In this document: positions 6,230 through 13,630 of the stretch, piece by piece
Numbering within the stretch: the first letter of the stretch is position 1
How the letters are laid out: each line of letters opens with the position of its first letter
From: a virus
DNA length: 24,660 nucleotides
Reading direction: 5' to 3' (one strand)
IMG/VR virus record: IMGVR_UViG_3300017692_000008
Location: 1-24,660 of that record
The notes under the pieces: model-generated
Told to the model about the DNA's origin: nothing
The model's database searches: none
Seen by the model: the letters and a program-made list of their open reading frames with translations, nothing else
Made by a program: the position numbers and the translations under genes

Positions 6230-6909
6230 TGGCTATCATCGAAACCAAGTTCAGCATTGGCGACGTTGTCTACCACGCTGGCACGACCACTCAGACCAAG
6301 CAGCGCCCGTGCCCTGATTGCAACGACACCAAGAAGTGGTCGGCAGTCTCACCCGCTGGCAACGAATACACGTTTGGCTGTCCGCGGTGCGCCGCATCAT
6401 ACGCGCACCATAATGACCTGAGTTTGCGCTATACGGCTCATGTGCCTCACGTGCGCATACTGACGATCGGCAGCGTCCAGTACAACTCTCAGTATGGCCA
6501 CTATGATAGCGGCGCCCGTTACATGTGCCTTGAGACTGGGGTCGGCAGCGGTTCGGTTTATGCCGAGGCTGATTTGTTTGATAATGAGGTTGATGCGCTG
6601 ACCGCGGCTGAGGCTAAGGCCGCTGTGGCCGACAAGACTGTGCCGTATGTCGTTGAGGCCTATAATCGCGCGCTGGAGATCAGCGATTACCAGCTTGAGA
6701 ATGCTCTGCTGAAGAAGGCCAAAGAAAAGACCAGCACAGCCGGGCATTTGCTGTGGAACGTCAACGACCTGTTCGAAACTATCAAGGAAGCGGCGGACAA
6801 GGACGCCATCATCGAAGCTGTTGAGGACTATCAGTCTTATGAGCGTGAACGCGACATTGAGCGGCTGTTTGAGGTCGTAGATGAAGCGCGCGCGGAGCAG
6901 GTGACATGA
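6229..6909 (+). CDS. Zinc-finger-containing hypothetical protein
   Basis: A 226-residue protein with a four-cysteine zinc site near the N terminus: C-P-D-C at 28-31 and C-P-R-C at 51-54, separated by a short beta-like stretch. A Tyr/Gly-rich segment follows at about 80-115. The C-terminal half is helical and acidic with many Ala, Glu and Lys residues. GGAGAAG precedes the ATG. No enzymatic motif is visible. It follows the regulator gene in the early rightward operon. Confidence 0.8.
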   Translation: MAIIETKFSIGDVVYHAGTTTQTKQRPCPDCNDTKKWSAVSPAGNEYTFGCPRCAASYAHHNDLSLRYTAHVPHVRILTIGSVQYNSQYGHYDSGARYMCLETGVGSGSVYAEADLFDNEVDALTAAEAKAAVADKTVPYVVEAYNRALEISDYQLENALLKKAKEKTSTAGHLLWNVNDLFETIKEAADKDAIIEAVEDYQSYERERDIERLFEVVDEARAEQVT

Positions 6910-6955
6910 TAAGTCTTAAATATTTTTGTAAAAACATAAAACAGGAGAGAATGCC

Positions 6956-7084
6956 ATGATTGTATTCATAATCGCAGTCCTCGCCCTCATCGCTGGTATA
7001 GTATTTCTATACGTAAACACTGTCGAAGGTTGGCAAGACGAGGACGGATTCCATTATGGGAAAAAGCCAGACGAGGACTTATAA
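6956..7084 (+). CDS. Membrane microprotein (42 aa)
   Basis: The ATG at 6956-6958 has AGGAGAGA at a good distance. The first 20 residues form one hydrophobic helix starting M-I-V-F-I-I-A-V-L-A. An acidic, aromatic tail follows, with W-Q-D-E-D and Y-G-K-K-P-D-E-D. The protein should span the inner membrane once with a short polar C terminus. The stop is one base before the next ATG. Upstream, 6910-6955 is AT-rich and noncoding. Confidence 0.7.
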   Translation: MIVFIIAVLALIAGIVFLYVNTVEGWQDEDGFHYGKKPDEDL

Positions 7085-7085
7085 A

Positions 7086-7406
7086 ATGCTCCCCAACATC
7101 GACATCATCGACGAATACGCCATGGAAAACAGCGCATTCGCGGCGCTCAAGGAAATGCGCGAGGACGGCTATTATATCAACGTTCACGTCCTGCATCACC
7201 GGATCAAGCACCTCAACGCTGCTGGCATCCGTCGCTCGATTCCGCATAATGAGCGACTGGCTAACATCGATTCTTACAACGTCGAGATCAGTCGGGCGCA
7301 GTCTCAGGAGGGATGCCGCAACCTGCTGGAGGCACAGATCCGTTCCGGCCAGTATATGGGCGTTCCTATGGCTGCGTGGGAAGCGCGGCATGGGGTGGCG
7401 GCGTGA
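7086..7406 (+). CDS. Hypothetical protein (106 aa)
   Basis: Starts at the ATG 7086-7088, directly after the previous stop, with GAGGAC upstream; the frame runs open to 7056 but that part overlaps the microprotein. The product is soluble and helical, with Y-Y-I-N-V-H-V-L-H-H and a basic centre. No family recognised. It overlaps the methyltransferase-like gene by GTGA. Confidence 0.65.
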   Translation: MLPNIDIIDEYAMENSAFAALKEMREDGYYINVHVLHHRIKHLNAAGIRRSIPHNERLANIDSYNVEISRAQSQEGCRNLLEAQIRSGQYMGVPMAAWEARHGVAA

Positions 7407-7984
7407 GGGTCCTCGTAGCTTGCGAGTATTCCGCCACGGTTCGGGATGCGTTCCGTGCGCGCGGGCATGACGCCTGGTCTTGCGATCTGCTGCCGACTGA
7501 GGGTGATCCGCAGTGGCACTTTCAGGGTGATGCGATAGCCAACGCTTACACTGCCCCTTGGGAGCGTGGCGGCTTGTGGGATTTGATTATCGCGCATCCA
7601 CCCTGCACTGATCTCGCTGTTAGTGGTGCACGTCACTTTTTGGCAAAGATTGCAGATGGGCGGCAGCAGCGCGCGCTGGATTTTGTCCAAAAGCTGATGG
7701 ATGCGCCAGCAGAGCGCATAGCCATAGAAAATCCCATCAGCGTCATTAGCAGCAAAATCCGTAAGCCCGATCAAATTATCCAGCCATGGCAATTCGGGCA
7801 TGGCGAGACAAAGGCGACATGCCTGTGGCTCAAGAACCTGCCGAAGCTGGTGCCGACCAACATCGTAGAAGGCCGATCCGATCGCATTCACAAGATGCCG
7901 CCTGGGCCCAACCGGTGGAAGGAACGCAGTCGGACATATCAGGGAATCGCCAACGCTATGGCGGAACAGTGGGGAGCGCTATGA
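7403..7984 (+). CDS. C5-cytosine-methyltransferase-like protein
   Basis: 193 residues with a GTG start at 7403 overlapping the previous stop. It has a short Rossmann start (V-L-V-A-C-E-Y-S-A-T-V), a H-P-P-C motif with the would-be catalytic Cys at residue 68, and E-N-P at 109-111. These are motifs I, IV and VI of cytosine-5 DNA methyltransferases. It is much shorter than true C5 enzymes (over 300 residues), and no target recognition domain is visible. Phage relatives of this size are usually annotated as DNA methyltransferase, but their activity is little tested. It may protect phage DNA from restriction or act in another base-modification step. Confidence 0.75.
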   Translation: MRVLVACEYSATVRDAFRARGHDAWSCDLLPTEGDPQWHFQGDAIANAYTAPWERGGLWDLIIAHPPCTDLAVSGARHFLAKIADGRQQRALDFVQKLMDAPAERIAIENPISVISSKIRKPDQIIQPWQFGHGETKATCLWLKNLPKLVPTNIVEGRSDRIHKMPPGPNRWKERSRTYQGIANAMAEQWGAL

Positions 7985-8292
7985 TCCTTTCCCTAGCCAA
8001 GGTGCAGGATGCCTGCGCTCATGTGTTCGTGGGAGAAAGGGGAATGACGTTCCATAAGATTAGCGAACCAATATTGGGTGGGCTTTCCGTATACAAATGC
8101 GATGTGCCTGTAGGATCAAAGCCGATTCCATCCAAAAATAGCAACACATGCTGGACACCTCAAGAGGATCTTATTCTTAAACAGCTTTATAAAAATGGTG
8201 AAACATTGGCGGCAATTGCTTTTGCTGTAGGCAGGACTTCTGATTCTGTAAGGAAAAGGAAATCCAGACTTCGGGTAGGAAAGCGCAAATGA
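7981..8292 (+). CDS. Myb/GcrA-like DNA-binding protein, AT-rich gene
   Basis: 103 residues from the ATG 7981, coupled to the methyltransferase-like gene (ATGA). The C-terminal part (about 57-100) reads W-T-P-Q-E-D, then L-x-x-L-Y, then I-A-x-x-V-G-R-T-S-D-S-V-R-K-R, the pattern of a small Myb/SANT or GcrA-type helix-turn-helix. The N-terminal 50 residues match nothing I know. From about 8040 the gene is clearly richer in A and T than its neighbours, which suggests recent acquisition. It may be a transcription regulator or a DNA-binding part of a mobile nuclease. Confidence 0.7.
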   Translation: MILSLAKVQDACAHVFVGERGMTFHKISEPILGGLSVYKCDVPVGSKPIPSKNSNTCWTPQEDLILKQLYKNGETLAAIAFAVGRTSDSVRKRKSRLRVGKRK

Positions 8293-8495
8293 CCTCCATA
8301 ACCACCAAATACCCCGACGAAGCCGTATCGGCGTATCTCGCATCGCAGCGTGTCAGGAATGCGCGCGTGGTGCGGGATTGCCTGAAGGCTGTGGCCGGTG
8401 AGACGAAGGATCCGCGGTTGATGACGGCGTTGCTGGTTGTGGCTGGGGCGGAGGATTTGGTGTTGGATCGGGTGTTTCGGGGGGTGAAGATATGA
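8289..8495 (+). CDS. Small hypothetical protein (68 aa)
   Basis: ATGA overlaps at both ends. The product is soluble and probably helical, with Val/Ala/Arg-rich sequence and a single L-M-T-A-L-L-V-V-A-G-A hydrophobic patch that is short for a membrane span. The second half of the gene is unusually G-rich on the coding strand. No family recognised. Confidence 0.65.
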   Translation: MTSITTKYPDEAVSAYLASQRVRNARVVRDCLKAVAGETKDPRLMTALLVVAGAEDLVLDRVFRGVKI

Positions 8496-9322
8496 CGCAA
8501 AATGAGATGTTTGATGTGGATCGCCCTACGCCCGAACAGACGATCGCTGCGGCGCTCGCGCATAACCCCGTCGCAATTTATGCGCTGTTTTCCGGAGGAG
8601 ACGGCAGCTTGCGCGCAACTCACTGGGCAATGAACAACGTCCCTGGATGCCGTGTCGCGCATATGAACACTGGTGTGGGCCTTGATGCTACCCGCAAGTT
8701 TGTGCGCGAAACGTGCGCTTACTATGGCTGGGATTTGACCGAAATCCGCGCCAAGGAGGATTGCGGGCAGGATTACGATCGTATCGTTCTGCAGCATGGT
8801 TTTCCGGGACCGGCCTCACACCGCTACATGTATATTCAGCTTAAAGAGCGCGCGATTGAGGAATTGGTTCGCAGATCAAAACAGCGTGGGTCGCGTGAAA
8901 AGGTAATGTTGTTGACTGGTATCCAGCACGACGACAGCCAGCGTCGAAGCGGTTACGGCGGTGGTGAAATCACTTTCAACAAGGCGCAGATGTGGGTCAA
9001 CCACATGTATTGGACGGATAAATCATCAGTATACCATTACCTGCGCGACCATCAGATCAAACGCAATCCTGTTTCAATCGAACTCGGTATGTCCGGTGAA
9101 TGCGGTTGCGGCGCTTTCGCTGACAAAGGCGAACTTGCAATTTGGCGCAGGGCCGACCCCAGTTTCGGTGAGCGGATTGACCGCTTGCAAGTGGAAGCCG
9201 CACAGGCCGGGGTTTATTGTCGGTGGGAAGGTGCCCCGCCTAAGCAGCGCGATGATACTCAGACGGAAGACATGTTTTCGCCGCTTTGCACCCATTGCAT
9301 TAAATCAAGGATGCCAACATGA
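8492..9322 (+). CDS. PAPS-reductase-like PP-loop protein
   Basis: 276 residues. An N-terminal pyrophosphate loop reads S-G-G-D-G-S at 34-39, followed by H44. Later come L-T-G-I-Q-H-D-D-S-Q-R-R at 141-152, the tG-x-R-x-x-E-S-x-x-R region of the family, then C204/C206 and C266/C269, a possible metal or Fe-S site. PAPS reductase, CysD and DndC share this fold and use ATP or an adenylated sulfate. Phage members have unknown substrates. The usual loop is S-G-G-x-D-S; here the Asp is displaced. Close to the methyltransferase-like gene, it may take part in DNA or nucleotide modification. Confidence 0.8.
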   Translation: MTQNEMFDVDRPTPEQTIAAALAHNPVAIYALFSGGDGSLRATHWAMNNVPGCRVAHMNTGVGLDATRKFVRETCAYYGWDLTEIRAKEDCGQDYDRIVLQHGFPGPASHRYMYIQLKERAIEELVRRSKQRGSREKVMLLTGIQHDDSQRRSGYGGGEITFNKAQMWVNHMYWTDKSSVYHYLRDHQIKRNPVSIELGMSGECGCGAFADKGELAIWRRADPSFGERIDRLQVEAAQAGVYCRWEGAPPKQRDDTQTEDMFSPLCTHCIKSRMPT

Positions 9323-9618
9323 CCAAGCCTAGCTATTTATATCCATGGCGCCGAGCTTTCGCTTTGCTCCCTACTCGTATGACGACAGGCGGCGGGCGTC
9401 TAATCTGGCTTCGTTCCTACGAAGAGCGTTACATAGGCAGCGGCTATTGGGAAGATTATTACGATCGTCGCGAGCTTGGTGATTTACTTGCTGATCCATT
9501 TTTCGAAGAAGCCATCATTTTTGCCGTAGAACGCGAGATTGCCGGAGCTGAGTTGGCGTATTTAGATGAAGCAATTCGCACAGGTGTCCGTGCTGCGTTA
9601 GATAGCTATCGCAAGTAA
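9319..9618 (+). CDS. Hypothetical protein (99 aa), end of rightward early operon
   Basis: Coupled to the PP-loop gene by ATGA. The protein is rich in Tyr, Glu and Arg, with an aromatic Y-I-G-S-G-Y-W-E-D-Y-Y-D stretch around residue 40 and an acidic helical C terminus. There are no cysteines or membrane spans. It ends the rightward arm, and two hairpins follow. No family recognised. Confidence 0.7.
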   Translation: MTKPSYLYPWRRAFALLPTRMTTGGGRLIWLRSYEERYIGSGYWEDYYDRRELGDLLADPFFEEAIIFAVEREIAGAELAYLDEAIRTGVRAALDSYRK

Positions 9619-9640
9619 AACCTCTTTTCAGACACGGAAA

Positions 9641-9664
9641 CGGCCGCATTTTTAGGTGCGGCCG
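9641..9664. terminator. GC-rich hairpin, convergent terminator zone
   Basis: A perfect 8-bp stem, CGGCCGCA and TGCGGCCG, with an 8-nt loop starting with five T. It lies 22 nt after the stop of the rightward operon. A T-run sits in the loop rather than after the stem, so it is not a textbook intrinsic terminator in either direction. Confidence 0.5.
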
Positions 9665-9727
9665 CCGGTAGAAGATCCTCGTGAGAAATTGCGCTGTAGC
9701 TGCTAACGCGCTCTTGTCAATTTAGGA

Positions 9728-9742
9728 AAGGGGTGCCCCCTT
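9728..9742. terminator. Short G/C hairpin, convergent terminator zone
   Basis: AAGGGG-TGC-CCCCTT, a perfect 6-bp stem with a 3-nt loop, lies 35 nt past the stop of the leftward replication operon (9778). The rest of 9619-9777 shows no gene. Together with 9641-9664 it probably separates the converging transcripts. Confidence 0.45.
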
Positions 9743-9777
9743 CCCCACACACACATCGCTTAGGCTCCGGGTGGTTC

Positions 9778-10020
9778 CTAAAGATCCTGCCTCATAGGCC
9801 ACAGCCTCTTAACCTCATTCTCTACGGTTAAACGAAGCGGCGCGGGTATTTTTGCCAGCGCCGCTATTCTTTCGTACTTGTCGTCCATCAGCACGATTTC
9901 GCGCGCACCTTCGAAGATGAAGAAGCGTGACCAACTTAGGACCGATGGGGGGATTTTGTCCGCGGGTAGGATGCCAGTGAGGTACTGGTTGAGCCACCAC
10001 GTTACAGTGCGGACTTCCAT
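9778..10020 (-). CDS. Hypothetical protein (80 aa), end of replication operon
   Basis: The ATG at 10018-10020 has GGGAGG ten bases upstream; the frame is open further but would lie inside the nuclease gene. The product starts M-E-V-R-T-V-T-W-W-L-N-Q-Y and ends in a basic helix. It overlaps the VRR-NUC gene by 19 nt and is the last of the leftward replication genes. Function unknown. Confidence 0.65.
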   Translation of the reverse strand: MEVRTVTWWLNQYLTGILPADKIPPSVLSWSRFFIFEGAREIVLMDDKYERIAALAKIPAPLRLTVENEVKRLWPMRQDL

Positions 10021-10415
10021 ACCGTAAATGCCTCCCAAGCCGCCACAGCACCCAAGGCGACGCAGGCGAACGCACCGGCATCCTGTGCCGCCTGAAGGTA
10101 CTCCAGCTGCCCCTCCTGCCAATGCGACTGCGTGTGGTCCGCGCGCTTGATCTCGCACACAAAGCTAGGTGAGGCGGGGATAACCACGTCGGACGCCCCC
10201 ACCGCCATGCCCTCAGCCTTGTGCTTGACTACAGTCGAGAACTGCCCGCCCTGCTTGAGGCCCTCATTCCTAGGGTGCAAAACCAGCCGCCCCCAAGTGT
10301 CGGGATGCTCGCGGCGAATGCGGTTGATGATCGAGGTTTGCTCGATATGCTCAAGGAAGCATTTACCGCGAAACGACTGATCGCCGTAGACAGGCAGCCA
10401 TGGGGGAAACTTCAT
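10002..10415 (-). CDS. VRR-NUC-type nuclease (Holliday-junction-resolvase fold)
   Basis: 137 residues with the VRR-NUC core: G-A-S-D-V-V-I-P with D76, then F-V-C-E-I-K with E88 and K90, then Q-L-E-Y-L-Q-A-A-Q-D-A-G-A. This gives the D/E-x-K catalytic set of PD-(D/E)xK nucleases. Phage VRR-NUC proteins of this size are thought to cut branched or flapped DNA. GGAGATGG lies before the ATG, which overlaps the stop of the helicase gene (ATGA). Helicase, resolvase and exonuclease genes in one operon point to joint work in recombination or replication repair. Confidence 0.85.
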   Translation of the reverse strand: MKFPPWLPVYGDQSFRGKCFLEHIEQTSIINRIRREHPDTWGRLVLHPRNEGLKQGGQFSTVVKHKAEGMAVGASDVVIPASPSFVCEIKRADHTQSHWQEGQLEYLQAAQDAGAFACVALGAVAAWEAFTVWKSAL

Positions 10416-12211
10416 GCTGCCATCTCCTGTATGGTGTCGGCCGGCTCGTTGAACGCCAGCACGCGAAAGAACCCGTTCATTTCCTTGACGTAGCTAATTG
10501 TTTCCGGCTGTCCGTGGCGCGTTGCATCGTCAAAGCGCTGCCAATCCCTCTGGGCTTTCGCGAAAGTCGCTTCGGGCTGATGGAAGGTTGCAAACCGCCG
10601 ATACGGCGTGACCCAATCTGCACGCACTACGGGGTTGCCTCTCTGCGATACAGAGTCTTTCCGCGACACGGACAGCACGACATCAGTTTGCGGAGCATAC
10701 GGATCTTTCTTCAGCGCTTCGAATTGCAGCACCAGGCGATCGTTCGGATTAATGATCTCGGCTTTGCAGGATCGGCAGAAGCGTGCGGCGATGTCGTTCT
10801 TCTCTCCGCATGCTTCACACTCCTTGGAGGTCCAGTAATAGCCGCAGCGTTCGTACTCCGGCCCGATCTTGACCAATCCGTTGCAGCGCCGGCCAAAGTG
10901 TCCTGGCATGGGACCGTATTCGGTTTCCACCCGCGCACCCCACACGTCGAGGCAGTAGCCGTGCTTGTCGAGTTTGTACGCTTGGCCGTCGGGCGTGGCG
11001 GTGAAGTTGTTGGCATAGCCACAGGATGGGCATTCCGCCTCAATACCGTCACCGGCTTCGGAAGCTTTGCCGGCCTTGATGGTAGGTTTGTAGATGTCAC
11101 CATCAGGGAAGTGACGCTCGACGTTGCCGGCATAGTCCAACCACAGCGCGTCCTTCTTGCCCTCGAACAGCCGCCATGCCCGCCCCAGGATCTGAGTCAG
11201 CAACGTGGCGGATTCGGTATAGCGCAGAACGGCGATAATCTCGGTCCACGGAGCATCGAAGCCAGTGGTGAGTTTGCCGACCGAGACGATATAACGGATG
11301 CGATGCGCTTTGTAATCAGCAACCGCCTTCTTCTCTGCATCTTTGCCTATGTCATCCGTCACCAGCACGGAGTTACCCGGCGGCAGGCTGGCCATAATCT
11401 CGTGCGCGTGCGCCACGGTAGCGGCAAAGAGCATTACACCTCCCCGCCGAGATTGCGCCTGCGCGACGACATCGGCCACCACATGCGCGGTTTGGCGTCC
11501 GTGGCCTACGAAGGCGCGTTCGACCGTAGAGGCGTCTAGGTGGCCGTTAAGCATCAACACCACGCCTGAGGTGTCATAGGCGTCAGTGTTGATCGCGCCG
11601 ACGACCATGGGGGTGATGTAGCCGGCATCCAGCATCTCGCGGGCGGACACTTGGTACACGCATCGCGTAAAATACGGGTCGCGCGTCAGATCGCCACCGT
11701 TGACCTTGCCGCTCGGGTGCTGGCGGAAGATGTATCCCTTACCGAGGACGTAGGGCGTGCCGGTCAGGCCTAGAACGCGCAGGTTGGGGTTGCCAGCGCG
11801 CATGGCGTCGATGATGGTGCGTATTGTCGGCGTCATGCCGTGGCACTCATCCACGACGACGGCGCAATAGCTGCCGTCGCTAAAGCGGCTGATGGCGTTC
11901 TTCACGGTGCCGGGGGTGGCGAAGACGATGTTATGCCGCGTGGACTTGGCGCCCGCTGATGCCGAAAAGATGGACGACTTATGCCCGGTCAGATCCATCT
12001 TTTCCTTGTTCTGATGCACCAGTTTGGCATTGGGTGCGAGGCACAGGATGCGCTTTCCGCCGCTGATGTCGTGCAGCCGATCCGCGATATGCGCTATCAT
12101 GTGGCTCTTGCCCGCCGCGGGCGCTGCGTCGATCAGGCACGGGCTGGTGGTGGTGCGCATGTATTCTAGGGCGGCGTTGCAGGCGGCGGCTTGGTAGGGG
12201 CGTAGGGTCAT
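10412..12211 (-). CDS. SF2 DEAD/DEAH-type helicase with zinc-binding C terminus
   Basis: 599 residues with superfamily 2 motifs in order: Q-like R-P-Y-Q at 4-7, Walker A A-A-P-A-A-G-K-S at 29-36, D-E-C-H at 121-124, T-G-T-P at 150-153, then T-T-G-F-D-A-P and Q-I-L-G-R-A-W-R (motif VI) near 315-345. After the helicase core there are clustered cysteines: C-P-S-C-G-Y at about 395 and C-E-A-C-G-E-K-N-D then C-R-S-C-K at about 460-485, likely zinc ribbons. This is the UvsW/RecG-like unwinding and branch-migration role in many phages. It is coupled to the exonuclease gene upstream and the nuclease gene downstream by 4-nt overlaps. Confidence 0.9.
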   Translation of the reverse strand: MTLRPYQAAACNAALEYMRTTTSPCLIDAAPAAGKSHMIAHIADRLHDISGGKRILCLAPNAKLVHQNKEKMDLTGHKSSIFSASAGAKSTRHNIVFATPGTVKNAISRFSDGSYCAVVVDECHGMTPTIRTIIDAMRAGNPNLRVLGLTGTPYVLGKGYIFRQHPSGKVNGGDLTRDPYFTRCVYQVSAREMLDAGYITPMVVGAINTDAYDTSGVVLMLNGHLDASTVERAFVGHGRQTAHVVADVVAQAQSRRGGVMLFAATVAHAHEIMASLPPGNSVLVTDDIGKDAEKKAVADYKAHRIRYIVSVGKLTTGFDAPWTEIIAVLRYTESATLLTQILGRAWRLFEGKKDALWLDYAGNVERHFPDGDIYKPTIKAGKASEAGDGIEAECPSCGYANNFTATPDGQAYKLDKHGYCLDVWGARVETEYGPMPGHFGRRCNGLVKIGPEYERCGYYWTSKECEACGEKNDIAARFCRSCKAEIINPNDRLVLQFEALKKDPYAPQTDVVLSVSRKDSVSQRGNPVVRADWVTPYRRFATFHQPEATFAKAQRDWQRFDDATRHGQPETISYVKEMNGFFRVLAFNEPADTIQEMAA

Positions 12212-13071
12212 TTAAGCCCCCAATAGCTCGACGGCTTGCCCGCCCACTTCGACAGATCCGCGTCAGGACATAGCTCTTTTACCGCCTTGGCGTATGACAC
12301 CGAACCAGCCTTGCGGGTCAGCGTCAGCTTGCGGCCACCGAACACGGAGTTCCGCTCCCCCGCGAGCGCCACCATCTCTGACAGCAGATCTTTCTTTCGT
12401 TCCTCCGCAAGCGAAATGGCTTCGGATAGCTGGTCGTATTCGGCTACCATGAGGGCGGCGGCGGGGGTGTCGATGGTGATGCGCAGGGGTTCGAGATATT
12501 CCGCCGGGTCCTTGCAGGCGTCGAGGAACTCGGCGTGGAATTGGCGCAAGATCGGCAGATGCTGGTTAAGCCAGTCGTCATCACGCTTTACCAGTTCGTG
12601 AGAGTTGCCGTGCGGCGTCCACTGCCAGAAGTGCAATTCGCTCCAGCCGCAGCAGTGCATCTCGATCATGGTCTGCGCACGGTAATGCGGCTGGTCGTCA
12701 AGCGTCTTGAATACGGGATCGGGATCGTTGCGGATGCCGTAGGGGCATTTCACTTCCAAGCCACGGCCCTCTGTCTCGCCATCGGGTGAAGAGCCAAGCC
12801 AATCATCGCAAGGGACGAATGGCATGGACTTCACAACCAGGCCCTGTTTCATCTCAAACTCCGCCACCGCGTGTGCCTCCATAGCCGTACCCCAGGCCGT
12901 CGCGGCGTTGCCGGTGAACTCCCGAGGTGCGTCGTGGTACTCACGCACCATCGCGCGCATCGCGTCGTCGCGGGACATGTATGGGGACAGCCCTAGGATC
13001 GCGCCGACCATGGAGCCGGTTACGCGTCCTTTGCGGGCGGCGAACCAAGCCTCGCTACGTTGTTCAATCAT
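12208..13071 (-). CDS. YqaJ-type (lambda-exonuclease-like) recombination exonuclease
   Basis: 287 residues from the ATG 13069-13071, with AGGA upstream; an in-frame ATG at 13092 lacks a binding site. It shows the YqaJ/lambda Exo pattern: R-S-x-x-W-F-A-A-R-K-G-R-V-T-G-S at the start, G-T-A-M-E-A-H with E65, S-P-D-G with D97, and L-E-V-K-C-P with E106 and K108. These give the metal site of a 5'-3' dsDNA exonuclease that makes 3' tails for annealing. The C-terminal helical part carries basic residues. The Sak4-like and SSB-like genes upstream are natural partners. Confidence 0.9.
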   Translation of the reverse strand: MIEQRSEAWFAARKGRVTGSMVGAILGLSPYMSRDDAMRAMVREYHDAPREFTGNAATAWGTAMEAHAVAEFEMKQGLVVKSMPFVPCDDWLGSSPDGETEGRGLEVKCPYGIRNDPDPVFKTLDDQPHYRAQTMIEMHCCGWSELHFWQWTPHGNSHELVKRDDDWLNQHLPILRQFHAEFLDACKDPAEYLEPLRITIDTPAAALMVAEYDQLSEAISLAEERKKDLLSEMVALAGERNSVFGGRKLTLTRKAGSVSYAKAVKELCPDADLSKWAGKPSSYWGLK

Positions 13072-13585
13072 GAGATTTGATCCTGTGAACATAGCGACCG
13101 CGCACGCGGTTGCTGGTTGCTGGGGGCGGAGCAATGCCGTGATGCTCTACGCCGTGGCATTTTACGCAAATCCACTCCACGTCTAACGGGAATGCATAGT
13201 CATGATGATGAGCGTGTAAATCTCGTCGTCTTGGCGTGTCACCGCATCTGTTACACTGCTCGGGCTTCATAATCCGACCGGATTTTACAGCGCTTCCTAC
13301 TATCAGGTTAGCAGCTCGCTTTTCAGGGTTAAGAGCATTACGCTTTTTGACAGAAGCGGATTGCGCGGCTTTTCCTGCTTCTGTTAAGCTATAAGCCTTG
13401 TTAGCTGCTGCCCTTTGCGGATCGCGCTTGTATCGCATCTTTTCGTACTGGCGATATTGTTCACTTCTTTCGGCTCTGTTCGCCCTAACCTCTTTCTTAT
13501 GACATTCTTTACACCGGCAGTTTACGCCTTTGTAAAACTCCGCCGTTTCACTGCTGGCTCCGCAGATTTTGCATGTGCGCGTCAT
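13064..13585 (-). CDS. HNH-type endonuclease VII-like protein inserted in replication operon
   Basis: 173 residues from the ATG 13583-13585, with GGAG upstream. The N terminus has a zinc ribbon, C-K-I-C-G then C-R-C-K-E-C-H-K-K. A very basic helical linker follows. The C-terminal core has C-N-R-C-G, L-H-A-H-H-H-D-Y and C-V-K-C-H-G-V-E-H-H, a zinc-stabilised HNH/His-Me finger site. Such genes are often mobile homing endonucleases. It sits between the SSB-like and exonuclease genes, is more AT-rich than both, and overlaps the exonuclease start by 8 nt. Its own start lies in a hairpin (13584-13605). Confidence 0.8.
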   Translation of the reverse strand: MTRTCKICGASSETAEFYKGVNCRCKECHKKEVRANRAERSEQYRQYEKMRYKRDPQRAAANKAYSLTEAGKAAQSASVKKRNALNPEKRAANLIVGSAVKSGRIMKPEQCNRCGDTPRRRDLHAHHHDYAFPLDVEWICVKCHGVEHHGIAPPPATSNRVRGRYVHRIKSHD

Positions 13586-13605
13586 ACCGGTATGATCTCC
13601 GGTAT
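13584..13605 (-). promoter_or_regulatory. mRNA hairpin covering the HNH start and Shine-Dalgarno
   Basis: On the mRNA, ATACCGG and CCGGTAT form a perfect 7-bp stem around an 8-nt loop. The GGAG Shine-Dalgarno spans the stem-loop border, and the first two bases of the ATG close the stem. The structure should hinder ribosome entry. A 12-bp palindrome, CATACCGGTATG at 13583-13594, overlaps it. Confidence 0.55.
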
Positions 13606-13630
13606 AACGGCACATGTCAACTAATACCGT

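Noticed and set aside
6921-6938. TTTTT-GT-AAAAA inverted repeat before the microprotein gene
   Set aside because: A 5-bp A/T stem with a 2-nt loop is too weak to call a terminator or operator; AT-rich DNA gives such matches by chance.
10400-11539. 379-codon open frame on the plus strand
   Set aside because: It is antisense to the helicase, whose motifs I to VI are clear.
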